Shown here: positions 16,623 through 25,005 of the stretch, piece after piece
How the letters are laid out: each line of letters starts with the position of its first letter
Position numbering within the stretch: position 1 is the first letter of the stretch
Assembly (NCBI GenBank): GCA_963728365.1
Contig: CAVSJI010000001.1
Coordinates: 496,001 to 560,000 of the forward strand
Length of the DNA stretch: 64,000 bases
Direction of reading: 5' to 3'
Source of the DNA: VRUE01 sp963728365
GTDB taxonomy: Bacteria > Actinomycetota > Thermoleophilia > Solirubrobacterales > 70-9
Position numbers and translations under genes: made by a program
Notes under the pieces: model-generated
What the model was told of the DNA's origin: nothing
What the model saw: only the letters and a program-made list of their open reading frames with translations
The model's database searches: none

Positions 16623-17792
16623 TTAGAGCTGAACCGGCTCGCCGGGGTTCCAGCGGGTGTGCGGGTCGATCGAGCTCTCGGTCACGTGGTCCTTGTAGCG
16701 CTCGATCGCGTGGATCATCGACTCGATCAGCTCCTCGCGGAGTAGCGTCGGCTGCAGGCCGAGGTCGAGCAGCTTGGTGTGGATCGCGTTGTAGTAGTGC
16801 TCTTCCTTCTCGACCCGCGGGTTGTCGCAGTGCTGGATATCGACGCTGTAGCCGAGGTGCTCGCCGGCGTGCTTGACCAGCTGCGCCAGCTCGAGCACCG
16901 AGAACTGCTCGGTGAACTGGTTGAAGACGCGGAACTCGCCACGCTCGGCCGGGTTGGCAACCGCCAGCTCGACGCACTGCAGGGTGTCGCGGATGTTGAG
17001 GAAGCCGCGCGTCTGGCCGCCCGTGCCGTAGACGGTCAGCGGATGGCCGATCACCGCCTGCAGGCAGAAGCGGTTGAGCACCGTGCCGAAGATCTCGTCG
17101 TAGTCAAAGCGCGTGATCAGGCGCTCGTCGCCGACCGTCTCGTCGGTCTCGATCCCGTAGACGACGCCCTGGTTGAGGTCGGTGGCGCGCAGGCCCCAGG
17201 TGCGGCAGGCGAAGTGCAGGTTGGTCGAGTCGTGGACCTTGGAGCAGTGGTAGAGCGAGCCGGGCAGCTTCGGGAAGGGCAGGGTGTCGGTGCGGCCCTT
17301 GTGCTCGATCTCGATGTAGCCCTCCTCGATGTCGATGTTGGGCTGGCCGTACTCGCCCATCGTGCCGAGCTTGACCAGGTGGCAATCGGGCACGTGGTCG
17401 CGGAGGGAGAAGAGCAGGTTGAGGGTGCCGATCACGTTCGTGTGCTGAGTCTCGACGGCGCGCTCCCGCGACATCATCGAGTAGGGCGCCGAGGGCTGCT
17501 CGCCGTAATGGACGACCGCGTCGGGGCGGGTCTCGGCGACCACCTCGTCGAGGAAATCGCCGTCCTCGACCGCGCCGACGTAGCGGCGGATCTGCTCGCC
17601 GCATATCTCGCGCCAGGCCTCGACTCGCTCGTCAAGGTCGCGGATCGGGGTCAGCGAGCCGCTGCCGTGTTCGGTGTGCCAGCGGCGGCGGGAGAAGTTG
17701 TCGACGACCGCGACCTCGTGACCGCGAGCCGAGAACCTCAGGGCAGTGGGCCAGCCCAGATAGCCGTCGCCCCCAAGGATGAGAACGCGCAT
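16623..17792 (-). CDS. sqdB: UDP-sulfoquinovose synthase-like NAD-dependent epimerase
   Basis: Extended short-chain dehydrogenase, 389 aa. Signature blocks of the SQD1/SqdB/Agl3 group are present: GGDGYLGWPTALRFSARG (Rossmann loop), VDNFSRRRWHTE, HYGEQPSAPYSMM, KLGTMGEYGQPNIDIEEGYIEI, and YHCSKVHDSTNLHFACRTWG with the catalytic Tyr-Lys pair. This enzyme converts UDP-glucose and sulfite to UDP-sulfoquinovose, head group of sulfolipid or a sulfonated glycan sugar. No sqdX/sqdD partner is adjacent; membrane glycosyltransferase genes follow divergently. Assignment to the family is strong, the end product is inference. ATG at 17792. Confidence 0.87.
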   Translation of the reverse strand: MRVLILGGDGYLGWPTALRFSARGHEVAVVDNFSRRRWHTEHGSGSLTPIRDLDERVEAWREICGEQIRRYVGAVEDGDFLDEVVAETRPDAVVHYGEQPSAPYSMMSRERAVETQHTNVIGTLNLLFSLRDHVPDCHLVKLGTMGEYGQPNIDIEEGYIEIEHKGRTDTLPFPKLPGSLYHCSKVHDSTNLHFACRTWGLRATDLNQGVVYGIETDETVGDERLITRFDYDEIFGTVLNRFCLQAVIGHPLTVYGTGGQTRGFLNIRDTLQCVELAVANPAERGEFRVFNQFTEQFSVLELAQLVKHAGEHLGYSVDIQHCDNPRVEKEEHYYNAIHTKLLDLGLQPTLLREELIESMIHAIERYKDHVTESSIDPHTRWNPGEPVQL

Positions 17793-17868
17793 AGGTCGGC
17801 GCAGCCTAGCGGAAGGCGACGATGCCGCAGTCGCAGGAACGCCTGCTCAGCGCCATAGCATCCGCCCG

Positions 17869-19257
17869 GTGAGCGACCTGACGGAGCGAAACGGCGGACG
17901 GGTGGGCCTTGCCGTGCTGATCGCGATCCTCCTGCTCGGTCTGGGACTGCGGGTCGGCGAGGCCTGGGACGGGCGGGCGCCCGTATACGACGCGGCGGCA
18001 TACGCGACGATCGCGGCGAACCTGGAGCGGGGCGAAGGGTTCACGCTCGGCGCGCGGGCGACCCAGCCGGCGAGCAACTACTCGCCGGGGCTGCCGCTGC
18101 TCGCGGCCGGCGTCTACAAGCTGACCGAGGGCGTCCATGAACGCACGGCGCGCCTCGTCCTGGCCCTGATCGGCACGCTCGCCGTGCTCCTCACCTACCT
18201 GATCGGTCGACGCCTGTCGGGGCCGGCGGCTGGACTGATCGGCGCCACCGCGGTCGCGATCTACCCGGCACTGCTCGAGTACCAGGGCATGCTGATGGGC
18301 GAGCCTCTGGCGGCGACGCTGCTCTCCGGGGCGGTGCTGGCTGTGCTCTGGGCCGACGGCCCAAGACAGGCCGAGGCGGCGCGCGGGTCCTGTCGTGGGG
18401 AAGGGGGGGCACTGCGGGCAGTCCACGGGCTGTCCTCGACCCCCCCTTCCCCACGCCACCCGCGCGTCAGGTGGGGTGTCCCAGGCGTGTTGCTCGGAGC
18501 GCTCGCCTTGGTCCGGCCCGAGTACGGAGCGGTGGTCTTGCTCGTGAGCTTGGTCGTCCTTCTTGCGCATAGGGGGAGCGGCTGGCGAGAAGCGACTTGG
18601 CCTGCGCTGGTTCTCCTGCTGGGCGCGGTGGTCGTCGTCGCACCCTGGACGCTGCGGAACGCGGTGGCGCTGGGGCGGTTCGTGCCGGTCTCTACCGGGG
18701 GCGGGCAGGTCCTGTTTGCGGGGACGTACCTACCGTCGGGCGGGGATCCGGAACGGGTCGGGGCCGAGGTGGTGGAGCGGCACCCGGAGCTGTTTGGGCC
18801 GCATGCCCTCGAACGGCTGCGGCTCGAGCAGATCCTCGCGCGGCTTGCCGAGCAGCGCTATCCGGGGATGGAAACCGACAAGGCGCTCTCCAAGATGGGC
18901 AAGGAACAGCTTTGGGACGACGCCTCCGAAGAGCCGCTGGAATACGCCGGGTTCGTGGCGAAGAAGATCGCGCGGATCTGGTCGCATGGGCCGCGCGAGG
19001 TGATGCGCGAGCCGGGTTGGGAGATCTTCCACTGGATGCTGCTCGTCTTTGGGCTGATTGGCCTGCTTGCCCTGGCGCGGGCGCGCCGCTGGGAGGCGTT
19101 GCTCCTCGCGACGATCTTCGTCGCGATCACCGCGATCAGCGCCCTGCTCGTCGCCTCCCCCCGCCGGGTCCTAGTGATGATGCCGCTCCTCGCCACCCTG
19201 GCCGGCGTCGGAGTCGTGGCCTGTCGGGATAGCCTCGCGCGACGATGGCAAAGCTGA
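17869..19257 (+). CDS. Membrane glycosyltransferase (GT-C/PMT-like), first paralogue
   Basis: Polytopic membrane protein of 462 aa with about ten hydrophobic segments. The extracytoplasmic loop after TM1 has DGRAPVYDAAAYATIAANLERGEGF, resembling the acidic motif of ArnT/PMT GT-C enzymes that use polyprenyl-phosphate sugars. The C-terminal half includes PWTLRNAVALGRFVPVSTGGG, shared with the next gene. The GTG start at 17869 is preferred over an Arg-rich upstream extension. Residues about 171-200 are encoded by palindromic element F1, inserted in frame in a loop after a transmembrane helix. The end overlaps the next start by 13 bp. The substrate is unknown. Confidence 0.75.
   Translation: MSDLTERNGGRVGLAVLIAILLLGLGLRVGEAWDGRAPVYDAAAYATIAANLERGEGFTLGARATQPASNYSPGLPLLAAGVYKLTEGVHERTARLVLALIGTLAVLLTYLIGRRLSGPAAGLIGATAVAIYPALLEYQGMLMGEPLAATLLSGAVLAVLWADGPRQAEAARGSCRGEGGALRAVHGLSSTPPSPRHPRVRWGVPGVLLGALALVRPEYGAVVLLVSLVVLLAHRGSGWREATWPALVLLLGAVVVVAPWTLRNAVALGRFVPVSTGGGQVLFAGTYLPSGGDPERVGAEVVERHPELFGPHALERLRLEQILARLAEQRYPGMETDKALSKMGKEQLWDDASEEPLEYAGFVAKKIARIWSHGPREVMREPGWEIFHWMLLVFGLIGLLALARARRWEALLLATIFVAITAISALLVASPRRVLVMMPLLATLAGVGVVACRDSLARRWQS
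18381..18466. repeat. Palindromic element family F, copy F1, inside a gene
   Basis: End motifs GGGTCCTGTCG (left) and CGCCACCCGC (right) are shared with F2 and F3. Between them, 14-bp perfect arms GTGGGGAAGGGGGG (18395-18408) and complement (18441-18454) differ from the arms of the other copies. The insertion keeps the reading frame open. Confidence 0.88.
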
Positions 19258-20714
19258 AGACCTGGGCGCAAGGACTGCCTGAGCGCCACGGGCGCTGGAC
19301 GCTGATCGGGCTCGCGGCGATCCTCGTGCTCGGCTTCGGCCTGCGCGCCTACCGCGTGGTCGAGCCGCTGCCGGCGCCGGGCGACGACGCCCACGCCTAC
19401 TACGCGCTCTCCAAGTCGCTCTACGCCGAAGGCAGCTTCGGCGGGCCCAACTTCCACGACCCGAGCGACTGGTCCCCCGGCGCCCCCCTCCTCTACGCCG
19501 CCTCCTTCTACGCGACCGGCGGCGCCCGCGAAGGCGCCGCCCGCATAGTCGAGCTGCTGCTCGGCCTGGCGACGATCGTCGTCGTCTACCTGCTCGGCCG
19601 CCGCATCAACTGCCGCCCAGCCGGCCTGTTGGCGGCCTTCGCAGTCGCCGTCTATCCACCTTTCATCCACTCCGTAGGAGCCCTCTACAGCGAGCCCCCG
19701 GCCATGTTCACGCTGCCTGCGGCGGTCCTCGCGTTCCTCTGGGCCACAGACGTCGACCCACAGGTCTCTCGCGGGGGGTGGCGTGGATTTGGGGGACCAC
19801 CCCGAGGAGGCGGCGAAGCCGCCCCCGCAGCGGGTGGTGGCACCAAATCCACGACAGGACCCGCCGCGCCACCGACGCTCGCGAGGTTGATCGTGCCCGG
19901 CGTCCTCTTCGGCCTCACGGCGATGTTCCGGCCCGAGTACCTCTTGGTCGGCATCGCCTTCGCGGTGCTCGCCCTGATCCGGGTGGCGCGACAGCGTGGC
20001 TGGCAGCCCGGGCTCGCCGCCGCGGCGCTGCTTGTCGCGGCGCTGCTGGCGCCGATCCTGCCCTGGGCGGTCCGCAACCAGGTCGTCCTGCACCGCACGG
20101 TGCCGATCTCGACCGGCGGCGGCAAGGCGCTCTACGTCGGCACCTTCCTGCCAGCCGACGGCGAATACCAGCGGGTCAAGGCGATCCTCGCCAAGCGCTA
20201 CCTGAACCGTGAATACGACCCGCACTCGCGGGCGCTGGAAGAAATCGACCCGAAGCCGCTCTTCGACCGGGTCGCCGAGCGCTACCCGGACCTGCCGCGC
20301 GACTCGGCCCTGGGCAAGATCGGCAAGCAGAACTTCTCCAGGTTCTTCGGCGAAGACCCGGTCGAATACCTGGCGATGACGGCGCGCAAGGCCTGGCGGA
20401 TGTGGACCGCCGGGATCGGCGAAGCGATGGAAAGCACGCCCGGACGCGTCCTCCAAACGCTGATCGCCGCGCTGGCGATTGCCGGACTCGGGGTGCTCGC
20501 CTGGCGGCGGCAATGGTGGGAACTGATCGCGATGATGACGCCGATCGGTTTGGTCACCGCCGTGGGGGCGATCACGCTGGCCGCCCCGCGCCGCAACGAG
20601 GTGCTGATGACGCTGATCTTTCCCCTGGCGGCGGCGGCGCTCGCGCGGGGGACGGCGGCCGTATTGTCCAGCGCGCAATGGCGCTCTACGCAGGCATCTT
20701 CCCCGCAGAGCTAA
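19245..20714 (+). CDS. Membrane glycosyltransferase (GT-C/PMT-like), second paralogue
   Basis: 489 aa, polytopic, clearly homologous to the preceding protein: RVVEPLPAPGDDAHAYYALSKSLYAEGSF in the first outer loop, PWAVRNQVVLHRTVPISTGGGKALYVGTFLP in the middle, and a repeated C-terminal segment APRRNEVLMTLIFPL. Tandem duplication is the likely origin. The ATG overlaps the previous stop by 13 bp. Residues about 176-207 come from palindromic element F2, at the same topological position as F1 in the first paralogue but in the opposite orientation. A role in transferring sugars from a lipid carrier at the membrane is inferred from fold type only. Confidence 0.75.
   Translation: MAKLKTWAQGLPERHGRWTLIGLAAILVLGFGLRAYRVVEPLPAPGDDAHAYYALSKSLYAEGSFGGPNFHDPSDWSPGAPLLYAASFYATGGAREGAARIVELLLGLATIVVVYLLGRRINCRPAGLLAAFAVAVYPPFIHSVGALYSEPPAMFTLPAAVLAFLWATDVDPQVSRGGWRGFGGPPRGGGEAAPAAGGGTKSTTGPAAPPTLARLIVPGVLFGLTAMFRPEYLLVGIAFAVLALIRVARQRGWQPGLAAAALLVAALLAPILPWAVRNQVVLHRTVPISTGGGKALYVGTFLPADGEYQRVKAILAKRYLNREYDPHSRALEEIDPKPLFDRVAERYPDLPRDSALGKIGKQNFSRFFGEDPVEYLAMTARKAWRMWTAGIGEAMESTPGRVLQTLIAALAIAGLGVLAWRRQWWELIAMMTPIGLVTAVGAITLAAPRRNEVLMTLIFPLAAAALARGTAAVLSSAQWRSTQASSPQS
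19771..19864. repeat. Palindromic element family F, copy F2, inside a gene
   Basis: Same end motifs as F1 read on the minus strand (CGACAGGACCC at the right end, GGGTGGCG at the left). Arms GTGGATTTGG (19783-19792) and complement (19843-19852) are specific to this copy. It is in frame within the second glycosyltransferase paralogue. Confidence 0.87.
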
Positions 20715-21745
20715 CCGCCCTGCGGTCCGCGGGGCTGGTCCTCGGCATTGTCCTGATCGCATACGCGGTCCTGCGGCGGCGCGCTTTGCGCAATGCCGAC
20801 GTGCTGATCCTGCTGCTCGCCGGCCTCGGCCTGGCGCTGGTCTCCGGCACCGAAGCCACCGACGAGCTGCTCTCCGCCTTCTCCTTCGAAAAGGGCAACG
20901 GCGGGCGCATCCTCGGCCTCGCCGTCTTCGCGATCTTCATCCTCTTCCTGCTCATCCTCAGGGCGCTCTCGCAGGCGGCCCGCAACTCCCGACAGCTCTC
21001 GGCGGTGCTCGAGGGGCTCGCCTGGGAGGAGTTTCGCCAGGCCGGGCTGCCGGAGCGCTTCCGCGGCAAGATCGCGATCCTCGTCCCCGCCTACAACGAG
21101 GCCGAGAACGTCGGCCACGTGCTCGACCGGATGCCGTCCGATGTCTGCGGCGTCGGGACCGCCGTGCTGGTCGTCGACGACGGCTCGCGCGACGGTACCG
21201 GCGACGTCGCCGCCAAGCACGGTGCGGTAGTCGCCCGCCACGTGATCAACCGCGGCGGCGGCGCGGCCCTGCGCACGGGCTACCGCCTGATGGTCGAATC
21301 GGGCGCCGAGGTCGTCGTCACCCTCGACGCCGACGGCCAGCACCTCCCGTCGGAGATGGAGCGCCTGGTGAAGCCTGTCCTCGACCGCGAAGTAGACGTG
21401 GCCCACGGCTCTCGAGTCCTAGGCCACTCGGACCGCAACACCATGTCGAGAGAGCTCGGGATCGTCTTCTTCAACCGCCTCGTCTCCTTCATCACCAGAA
21501 CCAAAGTGAGCGACTGCTCCAACGGCTACCGAGCGGTCCGCACTACCGTCCTTCCCCAGTTGGTCCTCCGCCAGGAGCAATTCCACACCTCCGAGTTCAT
21601 GATCGAGGCGATCAAGCGCGGCATCCCCGCCAAGGAGGTCCCGATAACGGTCGAGCGGCGGCTGCACGGCCACTCGAAGAAGCCCGCGGTGTTCCGCTAC
21701 GGCATGGGCTTCGCCAACGCGATCGTCCGCACCTGGCTTCGGTAG
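20678..21745 (+). CDS. DUF2304-fused family 2 glycosyltransferase
   Basis: 355 aa. The N-terminal 115 residues hold three hydrophobic helices of DUF2304 type (LVLGIVLIAYAVLRRR, VLILLLAGLGLALV, AVFAIFILFLLILRAL). Residues about 130-355 are a GT-A/GT2 domain: KIAILVPAYNEAENVGHVL, LVVDDGSRDGTGDVA, NRGGGAALRTGYRL, DADGQHLP, and SNGYRAVRT. It resembles dolichol/polyprenyl-phosphate mannose or glucose synthases and could make the lipid-linked donor for the two upstream membrane transferases (inference from synteny). ATG at 20678 overlaps the previous gene by 37 bp. Confidence 0.84.
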   Translation: MALYAGIFPAELTALRSAGLVLGIVLIAYAVLRRRALRNADVLILLLAGLGLALVSGTEATDELLSAFSFEKGNGGRILGLAVFAIFILFLLILRALSQAARNSRQLSAVLEGLAWEEFRQAGLPERFRGKIAILVPAYNEAENVGHVLDRMPSDVCGVGTAVLVVDDGSRDGTGDVAAKHGAVVARHVINRGGGAALRTGYRLMVESGAEVVVTLDADGQHLPSEMERLVKPVLDREVDVAHGSRVLGHSDRNTMSRELGIVFFNRLVSFITRTKVSDCSNGYRAVRTTVLPQLVLRQEQFHTSEFMIEAIKRGIPAKEVPITVERRLHGHSKKPAVFRYGMGFANAIVRTWLR

Positions 21746-21768
21746 ACCGGCAGTTCGGAGCGGTGGGA

Positions 21769-21867
21769 GGGTGCGGACACACTCCCCCGGAGACCGTCGC
21801 GCAGCAGATCGGGGGCCGCGGTTCGTCGCGGCCTACCGGGAGCCTCCGTGGGAGTGTGCCCGCACCC
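21769..21867. repeat. Palindromic element family D, copy D2
   Basis: 24-bp arms (21769-21792, 21844-21867) with two mismatches around a 51-nt loop. The loop has the same length as D1 and matches it at 18 of its first 19 and 7 of its last 8 positions, while the arms are unrelated. It lies between convergent genes; the stop codon of the minus-strand gene (21869-21871) is one base beyond the arm. Confidence 0.88.
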
Positions 21868-21868
21868 C

Positions 21869-22153
21869 CTAACGCACTCCGGGATGTCTGACGGCAGCGG
21901 GGTCTGGGAGATAGAGGTCCGCGCCACACCGTGGGCAGACTTGGACGTAGAGCTTCAGTGACTTCTTGCAGTTAGGGCACTGGCGTTCCGGTTCGTCCTT
22001 GTCGCGGCGATAGAGGATGACGGCGATCAGGCCCAGCGGAGGCAGGACGGTGCCAATCAGCAGCCAGATCCAGAAGGAGCTGCCCTTGGCCTTGCCGATG
22101 ATCGCCGTGGCTAGGCCGAAGGCCGCCGCGATGAAGAGGTACTCGAATCCCAC
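21869..22153 (-). CDS. Small membrane protein with C-terminal zinc ribbon
   Basis: 94 aa. Two hydrophobic helices (residues about 3-17 and 25-46, FWIWLLIGTVLPPLGLIAVIL) precede a zinc-ribbon made of two CxxC pairs, QCPNCKKSLKLYVQVCPRCGADLY. The GTG at 22153 is the only good start; it overlaps the 3' end of the NADH dehydrogenase gene by 43 bp. Double-CxxC ribbons fused to short membrane anchors are common in actinobacteria. No function can be given. Confidence 0.72.
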   Translation of the reverse strand: MGFEYLFIAAAFGLATAIIGKAKGSSFWIWLLIGTVLPPLGLIAVILYRRDKDEPERQCPNCKKSLKLYVQVCPRCGADLYLPDPAAVRHPGVR

Positions 22154-23436
22154 GTCCCTATTGTCGCCTCCAGCGGCTTCGGATGCCCGATCGACCCGAC
22201 CTCGGAGATGTCGCGCCGGAAGGGGAGGCTGGCGGTCCAGTCGATCACCGCGCGCGCCTTGCGCGCCGCCCCCGGGATCTGACTCATGTGGTAGGTCCGC
22301 GCCATCCACCAGGCGGGGAAGCCCCGGAAGGTGCGGCCGCCGATCTTGCCGACGGCCTTGTAGCGGCCGAGGTTGACGAAGGCGGCGCTGCCGCGGTACT
22401 CGAAGGGCCGCGCCTCGCCGATGCCCAGCTCGGCGGCGATGTTGCGGGCGGCGACCGGCCCCTGGCGCACCGCGTGCTGCGCGGTCGGCGGGCAGAGCCC
22501 CCCGCGCGGATCGGGCGCCGCGGCGCAATCGCCGATCGCCCAGACCGAGTCCGAGCCCTGCACGCGCAGGTGGTCGTCGACCGGAACCCGGCCGCGCTCG
22601 TCGAGCGGCAGCGACATCTGGCGCAGGCTCGGGTGCGGAGCGACGCCGGCGGTCCAGACGACCGTGCGGGTCGGCAACGTCTCGCCGGTGGCGATCCGCG
22701 CGCTCTCGGCGGTCACCTCCTCGAGCGTCGTGCCGAGGCGGATGTCGATGCCACGGCCGCGCAGCTCGCGCAGCGCGTAATCAGCCAGCTCGGCGTCGAT
22801 CTCGGGCAGGACCCGGTCGCTGGCCTCGACCAGGACCCAGCGCATGCCGTGCAGCCTGGCGCGCGGGTAGCTCTCGATCGCGTCGGCGGCGAAGTCCTGC
22901 AGCTCGGCCAGCGCCTCGAGCCCCGCGTAGCCGCCGCCGACGAAGACGTAGGTGAGCAGCTCCTCGCGGCGGGCGGCATCGTCGGTCGCGTTCGCCGCCT
23001 CGAGCGTCTCGATCACGTGGTTGCGCAGCCAGATCGCGTCGGCGAGGCTCTTGAACCCGATCGCGTGCTCGGACAACCCCGGCACCGGCAGGACGCGCGA
23101 GACCGAGCCGAGCGCCAGCAGCAGCTGGTCGTAGGGCAGCTGCTCGCTCTCGCCCTCGCGGGTGCGCAGCTCGACCGTCTTCGCGGCGGGATCGTGGCCG
23201 ACGATCGTCCCCAGCCGCAGGTAGGTGCGGTCGAGGATCTCGCGCAGCGGCGTGACCACGTGCCGCGGCTCCAGCGTTCCCGCCGCCGCCTCGGGCAGGA
23301 ACGGCGTGTAGAGCAGGAAGTTGGCGTCGTTGACGAGCATCAGCCGGGTCGACTGCCGCGGCAGGATCCGCTCCAGCTCCCGAGCCGCCATCGCCCCACC
23401 GAATCCACCCCCGGCAATGACGACGTTCCAGGCCAT
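22111..23436 (-). CDS. ndh: Type II NADH dehydrogenase-like FAD oxidoreductase
   Basis: Single-subunit flavoprotein oxidising NADH with quinone at the membrane surface, 441 aa. FAD motif near the N-terminus VVIAGGGFGGAMAARELER, the NADH-binding loop VFVGGGYAGLEALAEL, and the second FAD motif VWAIGDCAAAPDPRGGLCPPTAQHAVRQG. The C-terminal amphipathic segment (FRGFPAWWMARTYHMSQIP) suits peripheral membrane attachment. It would reduce the menaquinone made by the men genes nearby. ATG at 23436, with an inverted repeat operator-like site immediately upstream. Confidence 0.88.
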   Translation of the reverse strand: MAWNVVIAGGGFGGAMAARELERILPRQSTRLMLVNDANFLLYTPFLPEAAAGTLEPRHVVTPLREILDRTYLRLGTIVGHDPAAKTVELRTREGESEQLPYDQLLLALGSVSRVLPVPGLSEHAIGFKSLADAIWLRNHVIETLEAANATDDAARREELLTYVFVGGGYAGLEALAELQDFAADAIESYPRARLHGMRWVLVEASDRVLPEIDAELADYALRELRGRGIDIRLGTTLEEVTAESARIATGETLPTRTVVWTAGVAPHPSLRQMSLPLDERGRVPVDDHLRVQGSDSVWAIGDCAAAPDPRGGLCPPTAQHAVRQGPVAARNIAAELGIGEARPFEYRGSAAFVNLGRYKAVGKIGGRTFRGFPAWWMARTYHMSQIPGAARKARAVIDWTASLPFRRDISEVGSIGHPKPLEATIGTWDSSTSSSRRPSA

Positions 23437-23448
23437 GGGTCCAACTTA

Positions 23449-23477
23449 GCACTTTGTAACAACTTGTTACGAAGTGC
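23449..23477. promoter_or_regulatory. Operator-like inverted repeat upstream of ndh
   Basis: GCACTTtGTAAC (23449-23460) and GTTACgAAGTGC (23466-23477) pair perfectly apart from the central aactt spacer. It lies 13 bp upstream of the ndh ATG in an AT-richer stretch, as expected of a dimeric repressor site (TetR/GntR-like geometry). It does not match the Rex consensus. The regulator is unknown. Confidence 0.55.
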
Positions 23478-23556
23478 GAGACCACACAAAGGGGTCGACC
23501 GGGGAGGGCTCGTCGGAGCAACAGCGGGGAGGCTCGGCCGAGCTCCCCGATCGACC

Positions 23557-25005
23557 TCAGGCGTCGAGTTGTTCCTTGATCAGGCGGTTGACCTCGCCCC
23601 CGTCGGCTCGACCTTGCGTTTGCTTCATCACGAATCCGACGATTGCGCCAATGGCCTTGCCGTTGCCCGCACGGATTTGCTCGGCGGCGTCGGGGTTGGC
23701 TTCGATCGCGGCGGCGACGATCGACTCGAGCTCGCCGCTGTCGGAGATCTGGGCAAGGCCGTCGCGCTCGACGATTGCGGCCGGATCGCCGCCCTCGGCG
23801 ACGAGCGTTGCCAGCACGGCCTTGCCGCTGCCGTGGGAGATCTTCTTCTCGGCGACCAGCTTCGCCAGCTCGGCGAGCGCCTCGGGCGCCACCTTCGACT
23901 CGGTCGCGTTCGCCTCTCGCCCCTCCTGGCGCAGCGCCGCCGCCAGCTCTCCCGTCACCCAGTTGGCGACGACGCGGGCCTCGACGCCCTCCGCCTTCTG
24001 AGCGGCGGCCTCGAAGTAGGCGGCGGTCTCGGGATCCGCGGCGAGCAGAGCCGCCACGTCGGCCGCCAGGCCGAGCTCGGTCTCGTAGCGCGCCTGGCGA
24101 TGGGCCGGCAGCTCGGGAAGGGACTCGCGCGCTTCGCGCAGCATCGCCTCGGTCGGCGCGATCGGGACCAGGTCGGGCTCGGGGAAGTAGCGGTAGTCGT
24201 GCGCCTCCTCCTTGGAGCGCAGCGGGTGCAAGCTGCCGTCCTCGGGGTGGAAGTGGAGCGTCTCCTGGACGACGCTGCCGCCCGATTCGACGATCTCGCG
24301 CTGGCGGGCAAGCTCGGCTTCGATGCCGCGCTCGAGGAAGCGGAAGCTGTTCATGTTCTTCAGCTCGGTCTTGGTGCCGAGCTGCTCGCTGCCCGCCGGG
24401 CGCACGGAGATGTTGCCGTCGACGCGCAGGCTGCCCTCCTCCATGTTGACGTCGGAGACGCCGAGCTGGCGCACGGTCTCGCGCAGCAGGCGCGCCCAGG
24501 ACGCGGCCTCGGCGGCGCTGCGCAGGTCGGGCTCGGTGACGATCTCGACCAATGGGGTACCGCCGCGGTTGAAGTCGACCAGCGAGGCGCCGGAGCCGTG
24601 GATGCGGCCCGACTCGCCGACGTGGATCATCTTCGCCGCGTCCTCCTCGAGGTGGGCGCGGTGGATGCGCACCTCGCCGAGTCGGCCGGCGCCGGCGATC
24701 GGGATGTCGTACTGGCTGATCTGGTACGCCTTCGGGCTATCGGGATAGAAGTAGTTCTTGCGGTGGAAGATCGAGCGCGGCGCCACCTCGCATTCGAGCG
24801 CCGCGGCGATCTTCAGGGCGGAGCGGACCGCCTCCTCGTTGACGGCCGGCAGCACGCCGGGATGGGCCAGGCAAACCGGGCAGGTATGCACGTTCGGCTC
24901 GTCCCCAAATGAGAGCGAGCACCCACAGAACATCTTCGTCCGCGTAGCAAGCTGCACATGAATCTCCAGCCCAATAACAGCCTCGAGCTCAGCCACCCCC
25001 GCCAC
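23557..25005 (-). CDS. gatB: Asp/Glu-tRNA amidotransferase subunit B
   Basis: tRNA-binding and kinase-like subunit of GatCAB, which converts Glu-tRNA(Gln) or Asp-tRNA(Asn) to the amide form. It is 482 aa. Family motifs: VIGLEIHVQLATRTKMFCGC, CLAHPGVLPAVNEEAV, RKNYFYPDSPKAYQISQYD, NRGGTPLVEIVTEPDLRS, TKTELKNMNSFRF and HDYRYFPEPDLVP. The C-terminal YqeY/GatB tail domain includes AIVGFVMKQTQGRADGGEVN. The GTG start at 25005 overlaps the gatA 3' end, which was altered by palindrome A2. It is the third gene of the gatC-gatA-gatB operon. Confidence 0.95.
   Translation of the reverse strand: MAGVAELEAVIGLEIHVQLATRTKMFCGCSLSFGDEPNVHTCPVCLAHPGVLPAVNEEAVRSALKIAAALECEVAPRSIFHRKNYFYPDSPKAYQISQYDIPIAGAGRLGEVRIHRAHLEEDAAKMIHVGESGRIHGSGASLVDFNRGGTPLVEIVTEPDLRSAAEAASWARLLRETVRQLGVSDVNMEEGSLRVDGNISVRPAGSEQLGTKTELKNMNSFRFLERGIEAELARQREIVESGGSVVQETLHFHPEDGSLHPLRSKEEAHDYRYFPEPDLVPIAPTEAMLREARESLPELPAHRQARYETELGLAADVAALLAADPETAAYFEAAAQKAEGVEARVVANWVTGELAAALRQEGREANATESKVAPEALAELAKLVAEKKISHGSGKAVLATLVAEGGDPAAIVERDGLAQISDSGELESIVAAAIEANPDAAEQIRAGNGKAIGAIVGFVMKQTQGRADGGEVNRLIKEQLDA

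Noticed and set aside
14519..16876. Long plus-strand open frame opposite ilvB/ilvN
   Set aside because: Antisense to clearly recognisable AHAS subunits; composition again that of a mirror frame, with no family motif.
22183..24912. 909-codon plus-strand frame opposite ndh and gatB
   Set aside because: Mirror frame crossing two real genes; no domain recognised.
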